This document shows, piece after piece, positions 1 through 6,618 of a stretch of DNA of 11,070 nucleotides. Both the position numbers and the translations under genes were made by a program. Where the stretch lies: the NCBI GenBank assembly GCA_039812645.1, contig JBDIAV010000098.1, positions 1-11,070 of the forward strand. Reading direction: 5' to 3'. The notes under the pieces were generated by a model that had not been told where the DNA came from, did not search any database, and was given only the letters and a program-made list of their open reading frames with translations. Position 1 is the stretch's first letter; each line of letters starts with the position of its first letter. Source of the stretch: Ancrocorticia sp039812645. GTDB taxonomy: Bacteria > Actinomycetota > Actinomycetes > Actinomycetales > Actinomycetaceae.

Positions 1-12
1 TCTTCAGAGGTT

Positions 13-36
13 GGGAGGGTGCGCCCACGCCCTCTC
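13..36. terminator. hairpin, possible end of the upstream transcript
   Basis: GAGGGTG (15-21) pairs with CGCCCTC (28-34) around a 6-nt loop, and the stem extends by a G.T and a G-C pair to 13 and 36. There is no T tract after it, so it is a weak terminator candidate. By the usual actinobacterial order dnaA should end just upstream, which would make this its 3' hairpin. No frame in the first 60 bases looks like the C-terminus of DnaA. Confidence 0.3.
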
Positions 37-224
37 CCCGAGAATTAACACGGAGCGTGTGCACAGAGGTGCCTGAAACTTCCATTGGGTCCCAGTTCCA
101 CCACACCGGAGCTATTTCCTTACTATTTCCATACCTTTTTAGTGATACACATCCACTTTTCTGGTTATATGCGTCCACCCTTTCGGTCACACACGCTCTT
201 GTCAGTGCACAAACACGCGAACCG

Positions 225-314
225 ACCCCACCTCGAGGCAACCAAAGGACTTCCTCGTCATAGGAGGAACATTTTTACCTTGACACCCCGCCCCGAGGCG
301 AGCAAAGAACTCCC
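225..314. repeat. imperfect 30-bp direct repeat left of oriC, 60-bp offset
   Basis: Copy 1 (225-254, starts ACCCCACCTCGAGGC) and copy 2 (285-314, starts ACCCCGCCCCGAGGC) align without gaps and match at 24 of 30 positions by eye. The two copies are exactly 60 bp apart. They lie immediately left of the DnaA-box cluster. I do not recognise a protein that binds this sequence. Confidence 0.6.
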
Positions 315-332
315 CGACGCGTCACCTCGTCG

Positions 333-541
333 TCGTCCACAGGGCCTGTGTACATCCTGTGGGGGAAGACCTCTATTCTGCGGATAGATCATCTCGAGTA
401 GTGGACACTCGAAGCCTCGAAGTGTGCCATCCACAGGTAAGGCATTTCATCCACAGCTCGAGTCGCATCTTGTCCACACTACAATAGGGTGAGTTTTGTT
501 TGAGCTACCGCCGATTCGAACAAGTATCCACAGGCTCCACA
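333..541. promoter_or_regulatory. DnaA-box cluster (about eight boxes)
   Basis: Matches to TTGTCCACA/TTATCCACA read by eye: 333-341 TCGTCCACA (8/9, +); 347-355 (7/9, minus strand); 400-408 (7/9, minus strand); 427-435 CCATCCACA (7/9, +); 447-455 TCATCCACA (8/9, +); 470-478 TTGTCCACA (9/9, +); 524-532 GTATCCACA (8/9, +); 533-541 GGCTCCACA (6/9, +, abutting the previous box). The first two boxes face each other and form the palindrome CACAGG-G-CCTGTG at 338-350. DnaA-ATP is expected to assemble here to open the origin. The 7/9 and 6/9 sites are less certain individually than the cluster as a whole. Confidence 0.85.
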
Positions 542-570
542 ACCCCTATTACTACTACTAAACTTATTTA
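524..570 (+). promoter_or_regulatory. basal origin unwinding element: DnaA-box pair plus DnaA-trio
   Basis: Two abutting boxes (524-532 and 533-541) are followed by a short C-rich spacer (543-546) and then by CTA-TTA-CTA-CTA-CTA (546-560) and the AT-rich AACTTATTTA (561-570). This is the arrangement known from the Bacillus subtilis unwinding element, where paired boxes load DnaA onto repeated 3'-GAT-5' trinucleotides of one strand and the helix is melted. Five triplets in perfect register make chance unlikely. The functional assignment is inference from that model. Confidence 0.75.
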
Positions 571-803
571 CCCCGAGAACAACATGCGATCGCCGACTGC
601 TGCGCGAAGGTTGTCGAGAACGTCGCCGGAACTTCCTCCAGTTCTTCCGGGTGGTAAGTTCAGGGTCCCTCACCCTCGCCAGAAAGCTTCTCCACTCAAA
701 ATGTCAAAAATTTCTCCTCGTGTTTGTCTAGCTCGGCATCCTCGCCCGGCAACATCTCGCGTAGAGTAGGGGAAGTTATGTATGTAGAGAAGAAGGATGA
801 GCT

Positions 804-1937
804 GTGAAGCTTCGCATTGAGCACGACGTCTTCGCCGATGCCGTATCTTGGGTTGCTCGGACGATCCCCACCCGCCCATCGTTGCCGGTGTTGGCTGGAA
901 TCCGTATCGAAGCCGCAACCGATGGCACAGTCTCGCTGGGATCCTATGATCCGGATATTTCTTCTCACGCGGTGATTGAAGCCGCAGTTGATGAACCGGG
1001 AGTCATCCTTGTTCACGGGCGTCTCCTGTCAGATTTCGCCCGCGCACTCCCCAACAAGCCGATCGACCTCGAGGTGCGCGGCACTAAGCTGGAAATCGTC
1101 TGCGGCTCGTCCCACATTTCCATGCAGTCCATGCCGCTTGAGGACTACCCCGAGCTGCCCACACTTCCGCAGGTGAGCGGTACCGTCGACGGTGCCGTGT
1201 GGCAGGAAGCTGTGGCCCAGGTAGTGTCCTCGGCGTCGAACGATGACACGTTGCCACTGCTGGTTTCCGTATGCATCGAAATCAACGGCAGCCAGGTTTC
1301 GCTCATGGCAACCGATCGCTACCGCCTCGCAGTCCGCGACCTCACCTGGGAGCCAACAGAGGAGAACTACTCCGCCCGTATCCTGGTGCGCGCCGCCCGC
1401 CTCTCTGACATCGCCAAGTCGCTCGGTTCCGTGGGCAAGGTGGAAGTCTCCATCGATACCTCCGGTCGCGCCGGAATGGTCAGCTTCGCTGCAGCAGGCC
1501 GCCGCTCCGTTGCTCGTTTGATCGACGGCGAATACCCACCCGTTCGCAATCTCTTCCCCTCCGATACCAACGGCTACGCGATCGTGCGCCGTCAGGAATT
1601 GCTTGATGCGATCAAGCGTGCGCGCCTTGTCGTTGAGAAAAATTCTGCTGTACGGCTCTCCTTCACCGAGGGTCAGGTGGTCCTCGAGGCTGGTCAGGGC
1701 GATAACGCGCAGACCAGCGAGGCACTCGAAGCCGCCCTCGTGGGCGAGGACATCGCCATGGCCTTCAACCCCTCCTTCCTGCAAGAAGGCATGGGCGCCA
1801 TCAACGAAGCCTACGTTCGGCTCTCGTTCGTACACCCCACCAAGCCCGCGGTGCTTACCGCTCAGGCCGAGCTCGAGGGCGAAGATCGTGAAGATTTCCG
1901 CCTGCTGCTCATGCCGATCCGCGTCTACGGAGGCTGA
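804..1937 (+). CDS. dnaN: DNA polymerase III subunit beta (sliding clamp)
   Basis: This gene encodes the ring-shaped processivity clamp that tethers DNA polymerase III to DNA and recruits ligase, MutS and other partners through its hydrophobic pocket. The protein is 377 residues, normal for actinobacterial DnaN. It begins MKLRIEHDVFADAVSWVART and carries the N-terminal PTRPSLPVLAG segment. It ends in LLLMPIRVYGG, matching the conserved MPxR-type C-terminus that forms part of the partner-binding pocket. The three-fold clamp domain repeat fills the whole length. The start is GTG at 804, with AAGGA at 793-797 leaving 6 nt of spacing. It is the first gene right of oriC. A possible -10 (TAGAGT, 762-767) lies upstream, but no matching -35 is seen. 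No gene occupies the 157 bp to recF; many actinobacteria carry gnd there. Confidence 0.97.
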   Translation: MKLRIEHDVFADAVSWVARTIPTRPSLPVLAGIRIEAATDGTVSLGSYDPDISSHAVIEAAVDEPGVILVHGRLLSDFARALPNKPIDLEVRGTKLEIVCGSSHISMQSMPLEDYPELPTLPQVSGTVDGAVWQEAVAQVVSSASNDDTLPLLVSVCIEINGSQVSLMATDRYRLAVRDLTWEPTEENYSARILVRAARLSDIAKSLGSVGKVEVSIDTSGRAGMVSFAAAGRRSVARLIDGEYPPVRNLFPSDTNGYAIVRRQELLDAIKRARLVVEKNSAVRLSFTEGQVVLEAGQGDNAQTSEALEAALVGEDIAMAFNPSFLQEGMGAINEAYVRLSFVHPTKPAVLTAQAELEGEDREDFRLLLMPIRVYGG

Positions 1938-2094
1938 TCAACGACAGGTGATGTTCCGGACTTTTCGGCGGAGGCGCGCTGTTTCGGGTATTCGGGACAC
2001 AGAGTTTTGCTGGGATTGTCCGGATACGTTCGGTAGTTTCTGGAAACGGTTGGTCGGGACGTCGTCGTCGGAAAACACACGAAGGGAGACGTAG

Positions 2095-3492
2095 GTGTAT
2101 CTCACGGACCTGGCTCTCTCTGATTTCCGGTCCTATCGCCAGATGATTATCAAGCTGGACCGGGGCGTCACCACGTTCGTGGGCGAGAACGGCCAGGGTA
2201 AGACGAATATCGTCGAGGGAATTGCGTATTTGGCAACGCTTTCCTCGCATCGGGTGTCTTCGGATCACGCGCTCGTGCGCCAGGGTGCGCAGGCCGGTGT
2301 GGTGCAGGCGCGAGTGATGCATGGTGAGCATCCGTCGACGGTCGAGGTGGAGATTTTTGCGGGGCGTGCGAACCGAGCGCGGCTCAACCGTGGCCAGGTG
2401 AGGCCCGCGGAACTACTCGGCCAGGTTCGTACCGTCGTGTTTGCCCCCGAGGATCTGGAGCTGGTGCGCGGCGAACCGGGTGTGCGGCGCCAGTTCCTCG
2501 ACGACATCATGGTGCAGCTGCGTCCGCGTTTGGCCGGGGTGAAAGCCGAATACGAGAAGGTGTTGCGCCAGCGCGCCGCGCTCCTCAAGGCTTGCGGGGC
2601 GCAACGCCGCCGCGGACAGCAGGTGGATGGCAGCACGCTCGACGTCTGGGATATGCAGTTAGCTCGTCTGGGTGCACAAATTACCGCCGCCCGCTCGCAC
2701 ATCGTGGCCGGGCTACGCCCGCACGTGGCCGAGTACTACCGCGCCGTGTCCGGAGGGCGCGGCGTGGCGCGGGTGGACTACCTGGATAACGCCAACCGAG
2801 GGACTTTCCACCTGCCGCCCCCTGAGCAGTTCTTAGACGAGCGCGGGGTTGTGGGTAGCGCCGAGGGTGCGGACTCTCCCGCGGTCACCACCGGCGGTGA
2901 AGAGGCCCGCCAGTTGGTCGCTGACCACGAGGCGGAGTTGGCCGACGTCGACCTCACCGAAATCCGCCTGCTCACCGCCCTGGCCGAGAAGCGGGATCAG
3001 GAGATCGCACGGGGGGTCAATCTTGTGGGCCCGCACCGCGATGAAGTAGTTCTTTCGCTCGGCACGCTGCCCGCCAAGGGCTATGCCTCGCATGGCGAAT
3101 CGTGGAGCTACGCGCTGGCACTGCGCCTGGGCGCCTGGAAACTGTTGCGCGAGGACGTCTCGGGGGAATGGGCCGAGGACGGCGAGCCCATCCTCATCCT
3201 CGACGACGTCTTCGCCGAACTCGATGCGCGCCGCCGCGAACGCCTCGCCGAGATTGTCTCCGAGGCTCAGCAGGTGTTCGTCACGGCAGCCGTGGGCGAC
3301 GACCTTCCCGAGAAGCTGGCCGGGGCGCGATTTTGGGTGCACGACGGCGTCGTCGAAAGAATCGAGGAGTCGGCGGGAGTGACTGCCGGACGGGCCGCGG
3401 ATAAGGAGGGTCTGGGCGACGAACCGGTGGTGACCGGTGAAGTAAGACCGGGGGTCAACGACGTGGATACACGCGGTGAGGACGATGGCTGA
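2095..3492 (+). CDS. recF: DNA replication and repair protein RecF (extended form)
   Basis: RecF is an SMC/ABC-type ATPase that binds gapped DNA and helps load RecA with RecO and RecR at stalled forks. Visible motifs are Walker A GENGQGKT (residues 30-37), an ABC signature region YASHGESWSYALALRL (about 330-345) and Walker B ILILDDVFAELD (366-377). The start is GTG at 2095 with AAGGGA at 2082-2087. At 465 residues it is longer than the usual 360-400. The extra length is a Gly/Ala/Glu-rich stretch around 252-275 and a 41-residue acidic, probably disordered tail after residue 424. The reading frame is intact, so this is an extension rather than damage. Its last bases overlap the next gene, implying translational coupling. 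The 1938-2094 spacer shows no convincing promoter. Confidence 0.96.
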   Translation: MYLTDLALSDFRSYRQMIIKLDRGVTTFVGENGQGKTNIVEGIAYLATLSSHRVSSDHALVRQGAQAGVVQARVMHGEHPSTVEVEIFAGRANRARLNRGQVRPAELLGQVRTVVFAPEDLELVRGEPGVRRQFLDDIMVQLRPRLAGVKAEYEKVLRQRAALLKACGAQRRRGQQVDGSTLDVWDMQLARLGAQITAARSHIVAGLRPHVAEYYRAVSGGRGVARVDYLDNANRGTFHLPPPEQFLDERGVVGSAEGADSPAVTTGGEEARQLVADHEAELADVDLTEIRLLTALAEKRDQEIARGVNLVGPHRDEVVLSLGTLPAKGYASHGESWSYALALRLGAWKLLREDVSGEWAEDGEPILILDDVFAELDARRRERLAEIVSEAQQVFVTAAVGDDLPEKLAGARFWVHDGVVERIEESAGVTAGRAADKEGLGDEPVVTGEVRPGVNDVDTRGEDDG

Positions 3493-4105
3493 CTCGCGAT
3501 CCGGCGGGAAGGTCGCGGCGGCCAAGCGGAAATCAGCGGAGCGGCACGGGGATATTCTTGCTCTGACCGCGCTGGATCGGGTGCGCGAAGCGGCCTTCAA
3601 TCGTGGTGAAACCCGCACCCGGCGGCCAAGCGCGGCGCAGGCAGCCCGCTCGCTCGAAGAAGCTACGGAAGATCAGGCGCTCGGAGACGAGGTGTACACG
3701 CCGGGGCCCGGCTGGGGAGACGTGGGATCTGGCCCGCGCCCTTCACGTCGTGACCCGAAGCCCATTGCCATGCTGCTCAAGCGTGCCGTCCAGGACAAAG
3801 GGTGGACGCAGCGGTTGGAAATCGCCTCGGTGGCGGCGCAATGGCCCAAGATCGTGGGCCCCAATGTGGCGAAGAACTGTGTTGTCGAGGAGTTCACCGA
3901 GGAGGGTGTGCTGACCTTGCGGGCGTCGTCCTCGTCCTGGGAGACGCAGATTAAGGCGCTGCTGGCGGCGCTAGATGCGCGGATTGCCGAGGAAATTGGT
4001 GAAGGTGTGGTCAAGCAGATCATTGTTAAGGGGCCGGAGAAGCCGTCATGGCGGCACGGGAGGTACTCGGTGCCGGGCCGCGGGCCGCGTGACACGTATG
4101 GGTGA
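3476..4105 (+). CDS. DUF721 family protein, DciA-like (Rv0004 homologue)
   Basis: This protein belongs to the DUF721 (DciA-like) family that sits between recF and gyrB in most actinobacteria. DciA proteins are the ancestral partners or loaders of the replicative helicase DnaB, and the mycobacterial member Rv0004 is linked to replication and DnaB. Residues 1-95 are basic and low in complexity. The conserved domain runs from about 95 to 190 (MLLKRAVQDKGW at 99, then a segment with WPKIVGPNVAKN). The C-terminus GRGPRDTYG is the hallmark of the actinobacterial branch. Two in-frame starts are possible: GTG at 3476 (17-bp overlap with recF) or ATG at 3485 (8-bp overlap, giving MADSRSGGK). Neither has an ideal ribosome site, and coupled translation from recF is likely. 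The helicase role is inferred from the family. Confidence 0.9.
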   Translation: MRTMADSRSGGKVAAAKRKSAERHGDILALTALDRVREAAFNRGETRTRRPSAAQAARSLEEATEDQALGDEVYTPGPGWGDVGSGPRPSRRDPKPIAMLLKRAVQDKGWTQRLEIASVAAQWPKIVGPNVAKNCVVEEFTEEGVLTLRASSSSWETQIKALLAALDARIAEEIGEGVVKQIIVKGPEKPSWRHGRYSVPGRGPRDTYG

Positions 4106-4152
4106 TCATGGCGAATATCTGACCCGAAGCTGAGTGGGTGCGTGGGCGGAAC

Positions 4153-4196
4153 GTGTAACGTTTTTGGATTCACGTAACACATTTTCCGCGGGAAAA
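4153..4196. promoter_or_regulatory. two adjacent dyads, possible operator
   Basis: GTGTAACG (4153-4160) and CGTAACAC (4173-4180) are inverted repeats with 7 of 8 complementary positions and a 12-nt spacer. Directly after them TTTTCC-GCG-GGAAAA (4182-4196) is a perfect dyad with 6-bp arms. The dyad centres are about 22 bp apart, roughly two helical turns. This could be a pair of binding sites for a regulator of the gyrase operon, or structure at the 3' end of the upstream transcript. There is no T-run terminator character. Confidence 0.4.
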
Positions 4197-4402
4197 ACCG
4201 TCGCACGTACCGGAAAACGCCACCCCTTTGGCGGCGCTGGAGGCCTGGATCTCCCCCCGATGGTAGGTGGTCCGAATCTGACGGCGGCGTTGACCGTGCA
4301 GATTTCTGAAGGTGGCGGGCTGGTCCGGGCCACGTCGTCGAGAATGTGGTGCGAAACTGCCGATAGTTGCCCCAACCACTCGGAAAAGCGCGCAATTTAC
4401 GC

Positions 4403-4408
4403 TAGAAT
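4403..4408 (+). promoter_or_regulatory. candidate gyrB promoter -10 box
   Basis: TAGAAT is a 5/6 match to TATAAT and sits about 102 bp before the gyrB start. It is followed by a purine start region (GGGACG). The -35 position (near 4380-4385) shows only a weak match, which is common for actinobacterial sigma-A promoters. The predicted leader is about 95 nt. Confidence 0.4.
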
Positions 4409-4509
4409 GGGACGTGCCCTATTTTGTGTGGGGACCTACCAGAACGAGGTTGCGTGAGCCAGAAGGCGAATTTCGCATCTTGTGATTCACCGTTAAGGAG
4501 TAGCCGAGC

Positions 4510-6606
4510 GTGGCTGAAGACGTTTCCAACGTACCTGAGCAGACTCAAGACTCAACTGAGCAAACTCAACCGGGTTCTCCGGCCGCCCACGTGAGTGAGG
4601 TGTCCAAGTCTCAATCATACGACGCTTCTAATATTACCGTCCTTGAGGGCTTGGAGGCAGTGCGTAAGCGCCCCGGAATGTACATTGGCTCCACGGGAGA
4701 GCGTGGCCTGCATCACCTTGTCTACGAGGTTGTAGATAATGCGGTGGACGAGGCACTGGCTGGTTATTGCGATCACATCGAAGTGACGATTTTGTCCGAC
4801 GGTGGCATTCGCGTGGTCGATAATGGCCGTGGTATTCCGGTGGATGATCACCCCACCGAGCATCGCCCCGCCGTGGAAGTGGTCATGACGATCCTGCACG
4901 CCGGCGGAAAGTTCGGTCAGGGTGGATACGCTGTGTCCGGCGGCCTGCACGGCGTGGGTGTCTCCGTGGTGAACGCGCTGTCCAACCGCATGGAGACTGA
5001 GGTCAAGCGTGACGGGTACGTCTGGCGTATTGCCTACGAGCACGGCGTTCCTGTGGCTCCGCTTGAGCGTGGCGAAAAAACGGACGAGACGGGCACCACC
5101 CAGACCTTCTGGGCGAACCCGGAGATCTTCGAGACCACAGACTACGATTTCGAGACGCTACGTAAGCGTTTCCACCAGATGGCCTTCCTCAACAAGGACC
5201 TGCGCATCACCCTCATTGACGAGCGTCCTTCCGCAATTGCCGAGGGTGACGAGGTGACGGGCGACGACTCTGAGGGAGATGACGGCACCAAGATTTTCCG
5301 TAAGGTCTCCTACTGCTACTCGGGTGGCCTGCTTGATTACGTCAAGCACATCAATGCCACCAAGAAGGCAGACATCATTCACCCAGACGTCATCTACTTC
5401 GAGGCCGAAGACCTCGAGAAGATGATCGAGTGCGAGGTGGCGATGCAGTGGACCGGCGCCTATTCGGAGACGGTCAACACCTTCGCCAACACCATCAACA
5501 CCACTGAGGGTGGCACCCACGAGGAGGGATTCCGTGCGGCACTCACCTCGGTGATCAACCGCTACGCACGTGATCGTGGCCTGCTCAAGGAGAAGGATTC
5601 CAACCTCACCGGTGATGACATCCGCGAGGGCCTTACCGCCATCATCTCCGTTAAGCTCGGCAACCCGCAGTTCGAGGGCCAGACAAAAACGAAGCTTGGC
5701 AACACCGAGGCCCGCACCTTTGTGCAGCAGCAGATGAATGCCAACCTTACGGATTGGCTTGATGCCCATCCGAACGAAGCGCGCGACATCATCCGCAAGG
5801 CCTCCCAGGCGGCCATGGCGCGTCAGGCGGCCCGTAAGGCTCGCGAGGCCACCCGCCGCAAGAGCGTGCTCGAGTCCGCCTCGATGCCCGGCAAGCTCAA
5901 AGATTGCACCTCGCGTAACCCGGAGGAGTGCGAGGTCTACATCGTCGAGGGTGATTCCGCAGGTGGCTCGGCTGTCAACGGCCGCGACCCGGAGCACCAG
6001 GCGATCATGCCCATCCGCGGCAAGATCCTCAATGTGGAGAAGGCCCGCCTTGATCGTGCGCTCAGCTCGGATACCATCCAGGGCCTCATCACCGCCTTCG
6101 GTACCGGCATTGGTGAGGAGTTCGACCTCTCCAAGCTGCGCTACCACAAGATCATCTTCATGGCCGACGCCGACGTAGACGGCTCGCATATTGCCACCTT
6201 GCTGCTCACGCTCGTGTACCGCTACATGCGCCCGCTCGTGGAGAACGGCCACATCTACCTGGCGATGCCGCCGCTCTACCGCATTAAGTGGACAAACGCG
6301 CCGCACGATTACGTGTTCTCGGACCGTGAGCGTGATGCGAAGCTGGAAGAGGGTAGGGGCAAGGGTTACCGCCTGCCCAAGGATGAGTCCCAGCGCGTCC
6401 AGCGTTACAAGGGTCTTGGTGAGATGAACGCGGAGGAGCTGTGGGACACCACCATGGATCCCGAGCACCGCACCCTCAAGCAGGTCTCCATTGGCGAGGC
6501 CGCGGCCACTGACGAAACGTTCTCCATCCTCATGGGTGAGGACGTCGAGTCCCGCCGCAGCTTCATCCAGCGCAATGCACACGACGTCCGTTTCCTTGAT
6601 ATCTGA
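4510..6606 (+). CDS. gyrB: DNA gyrase subunit B
   Basis: GyrB is the ATPase half of DNA gyrase, the A2B2 type IIA topoisomerase that introduces negative supercoils. GHKL motifs are visible: EVVDNAVDE (73-81, with the Mg-binding Asn77), DNGRGIPV (from 104) and the ATP-lid GGLHGVG (144-150). The TOPRIM domain shows EGDSAGG (480-486, catalytic Glu480) and MADADVDGSH (551-560, metal-binding aspartates). QRYKGLGEMN (631-640) and the C-terminal RNAHDVRFLDI are standard. Length is 698 residues, close to other actinobacterial GyrB. The first 35 residues are Gln/Ser/Thr-rich and variable, and an acidic loop (about 246-258) interrupts the transducer domain. The start is GTG at 4510, with AAGGAG at 4495-4500 leaving 9 nt. 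Only 12 bp separate it from gyrA, so the two are cotranscribed. Confidence 0.98.
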   Translation: MAEDVSNVPEQTQDSTEQTQPGSPAAHVSEVSKSQSYDASNITVLEGLEAVRKRPGMYIGSTGERGLHHLVYEVVDNAVDEALAGYCDHIEVTILSDGGIRVVDNGRGIPVDDHPTEHRPAVEVVMTILHAGGKFGQGGYAVSGGLHGVGVSVVNALSNRMETEVKRDGYVWRIAYEHGVPVAPLERGEKTDETGTTQTFWANPEIFETTDYDFETLRKRFHQMAFLNKDLRITLIDERPSAIAEGDEVTGDDSEGDDGTKIFRKVSYCYSGGLLDYVKHINATKKADIIHPDVIYFEAEDLEKMIECEVAMQWTGAYSETVNTFANTINTTEGGTHEEGFRAALTSVINRYARDRGLLKEKDSNLTGDDIREGLTAIISVKLGNPQFEGQTKTKLGNTEARTFVQQQMNANLTDWLDAHPNEARDIIRKASQAAMARQAARKAREATRRKSVLESASMPGKLKDCTSRNPEECEVYIVEGDSAGGSAVNGRDPEHQAIMPIRGKILNVEKARLDRALSSDTIQGLITAFGTGIGEEFDLSKLRYHKIIFMADADVDGSHIATLLLTLVYRYMRPLVENGHIYLAMPPLYRIKWTNAPHDYVFSDRERDAKLEEGRGKGYRLPKDESQRVQRYKGLGEMNAEELWDTTMDPEHRTLKQVSIGEAAATDETFSILMGEDVESRRSFIQRNAHDVRFLDI

Positions 6607-6618
6607 GGTTGAAAATCC

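Larger units (their letters stand above)
325..575. other. oriC: chromosomal replication origin core (oriC)
   Basis: This is the gene-free interval upstream of dnaN, the usual actinobacterial position of oriC. It contains a cluster of DnaA boxes (actinobacterial consensus TTGTCCACA) ending in a box pair and a DnaA-trio-like AT-rich stretch. Most boxes point toward dnaN, and the unwinding element lies at the dnaN side. The rest of 1-803 holds the direct repeat at 225-314 and a moderately AT-rich stretch near 700-715, with no credible gene. dnaA is expected upstream of the window but is not seen. Confidence 0.88.
4106..4509. other. 404-bp gyrB upstream region
   Basis: No gene is supported here. 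An open 107-codon + frame at 4134-4457 lacks a ribosome site and resembles no family, and the long minus-strand frame is a shadow of the DUF721 gene. The stretch holds two adjacent dyads (4153-4180 and 4182-4196), further GGAAAA motifs at 4212 and 4382, a likely -10 box at 4403-4408 and about 95 nt of gyrB leader. No clear terminator follows the DUF721 gene, so readthrough into gyrB is possible. Confidence 0.6.

Noticed and set aside
85..387. 100-codon frame in oriC, including AGGAGG at 262-267 before a TTG at 280 and a C-x-x-C near the end
   Set aside because: The spacing from AGGAGG to TTG is too long, the frame runs through DnaA boxes, and the composition is not protein-like. The cysteines come from box sequences.
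1938..2094. TCCGGA palindromes and a TTCGGGTATTCGGG repeat between dnaN and recF
   Set aside because: They are too short and common in GC-rich DNA. No promoter with acceptable spacing could be matched to them.
3673..4395. 240-codon minus-strand frame over the DUF721 gene and the gyrB leader
   Set aside because: Half of it is antisense to the DUF721 gene and the rest is low-complexity; no ribosome site or family.
4134..4457. 107-codon plus-strand frame upstream of gyrB
   Set aside because: No ribosome site, atypical composition, and it would cover the dyads and the gyrB promoter.
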